NCBI GenBank assembly: GCA_024227975.1
Contig: JAAETV010000764.1
Coordinates: 1-6,367 of the forward strand
Length of the DNA stretch: 6,367 bases
Direction of reading: 5' to 3'
Source: Actinomycetes bacterium
Lineage (GTDB): Bacteria > Actinomycetota > Acidimicrobiia > Acidimicrobiales > SZUA-35
Shown here: piece after piece, positions 5,659 through 6,367 of the stretch
Layout: every line of letters starts with the position of its first letter
Numbering within the stretch: position 1 is the stretch's first letter
The notes under the pieces: generated by a model
What the model was told of the DNA's origin: nothing
Database searches by the model: none
The model's input: the letters and a program-made list of their open reading frames with translations, nothing else
Position numbers and translations under genes: made by a program

Positions 5659-5669
5659 CCGTCGTGTAA

Positions 5670-6367
5670 TCAGCGGTTGACGATGATCTCGACCCTTCGG
5701 TTCTGGGTCCTGCCGACAGGATCGTCGGAGCCGTCGGGTTTGGCATTGGGAGCTATCGGCTGCGACTCGCCGTAGCCGATAGCCACGATCGCCTGTTCGG
5801 CCGAAACCCGCTGACGGAACCACAGGGCTACGCCGGCAGCTCGACGCTCTGACAGGCCCTGGTTGTACTCCGCAGTGCCGATCGAGTCGCTGTGGCCGGC
5901 CACTTCGATCGTGCCGTTGAAGCTGCGGGCCGCTATGGCATCGTTGATCTCCTCCAGGATCTCAATGGCCTCGGGGCGGAGATCGGCCCTATCGAAGTCG
6001 AACATTACCTGGCCGTCGATGGTGTAGATCGTCTCGTCGGGGGTTTCGGCCACTGTGACTGCGTGGCTGGTGATCTCCCGGATCTCGATGATCACAGCAT
6101 CGGGGAACCGGATCACGGGAAGGTCGGGAGCCTCGATGATCAGATCGTCGATATTGATGTTGATCTCCGGGGCGACGAACTCGGGGGCGACCAGATCGGG
6201 CAGCGTGAAGTCGGGATCGTTCAAATCGGGAATGGTGACCTTGGACAGATCGATCTCCGACAGATCAAGCGTGCCACCCGTCTGCTCCTCGATCAGCTGC
6301 TCCGCCTCGGTACAACCAGAGCCCACCATGAGTGCACCAACGGCCACAACACCGATCCGCTGTCTGA
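5670..6367 (-). CDS. OmpA-domain lipoprotein, 5' end beyond the window
   Basis: The frame is open through the right edge. The sequence upstream of GTG 6347 reads RQRIGV and continues into VAVGALMVGSGC, so the signal peptide begins outside the window and 6347 is not the true start. Numbering from 6347, Cys12 is the lipidation site. Residues 27-85 are rich in Asp-Leu/Ile-Pro turns (DLSEIDLSKVTIPDL, FTLPDLVAPEFVAPEINI). This is a repetitive, probably extended or beta-type segment. Residues 112-225 form an OmpA C-terminal domain: GHSDSIGT at 151-158, YNQGLSERRA at 161-170, and QNRRVEI near the end. Asp154 and Arg169 match the pair that in E. coli OmpA holds diaminopimelate of peptidoglycan. The protein should link membrane and cell wall. 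It is 12 bases upstream of a terminator-like hairpin and shows no operon partner in view. Confidence 0.9.
   Translation of the reverse strand, partial: RQRIGVVAVGALMVGSGCTEAEQLIEEQTGGTLDLSEIDLSKVTIPDLNDPDFTLPDLVAPEFVAPEININIDDLIIEAPDLPVIRFPDAVIIEIREITSHAVTVAETPDETIYTIDGQVMFDFDRADLRPEAIEILEEINDAIAARSFNGTIEVAGHSDSIGTAEYNQGLSERRAAGVALWFRQRVSAEQAIVAIGYGESQPIAPNAKPDGSDDPVGRTQNRRVEIIVNR

Overview
The window looks like accessory or decaying chromosome from a GC-rich actinobacterium. I favour an uncultured Acidimicrobiia-like lineage, but that is inference. The reasons are GC-rich third codon positions, GTG starts, high-GC Shine-Dalgarno sites, several exported lipoproteins, an IS110-type transposase start and a DUF885 metallopeptidase. 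No rRNA, CRISPR array or intact mobile element is present.

Left third (1-1270): this part reads as broken material. On the minus strand at 1-430 there are protein-like stretches in two frames, interrupted by a stop. On the plus strand at 440-939 a small membrane-anchored protein with a Pro/Ser/Thr-rich exported part is split by a frame change at about 612-625. At 1080-1122 lies the 3' half of a tRNA-Ala(UGC), from the anticodon to CCA, with no 5' half. This is the usual scar of integration at a tRNA gene. Five tandem 13-15 bp repeats at 1193-1261 lie between this fragment and the next gene.

Centre (1274-4885): two genes for exported zinc-metallopeptidase-like lipoproteins diverge from a roughly 760 bp region. 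The minus-strand gene (1274-2194) has an HEVVH site. The plus-strand gene (2954-4885) is a full-length DUF885 protein with HEAVPGHH and EGWALYAE motifs. The spacer between them holds an IS110-family remnant: the transposase start codes for about 35 recognisable residues and then breaks, stopping just before the DUF885 ribosome binding site. Upstream of that transposase start are two strong hairpins, where IS110 elements carry their bridge RNA. A short minus-strand coding-like remnant lies to the left of it.

Right third (4886-6367): a major-facilitator (MFS_3-like) permease pseudogene on the minus strand survives as three pieces in shifted frames, with two stretches of the protein missing. Next comes an OmpA-domain lipoprotein on the minus strand. 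Its signal peptide runs off the right edge of the window, and a hairpin follows its stop codon.

The three intact or nearly intact genes (metallopeptidase, DUF885, OmpA-like) all encode cell-envelope lipoproteins. Nothing in the layout shows them to be one operon. The most unusual signals are the tRNA-Ala fragment and the IS110 remnant with its possible bridge-RNA relic. I found no convincing wholly new system.
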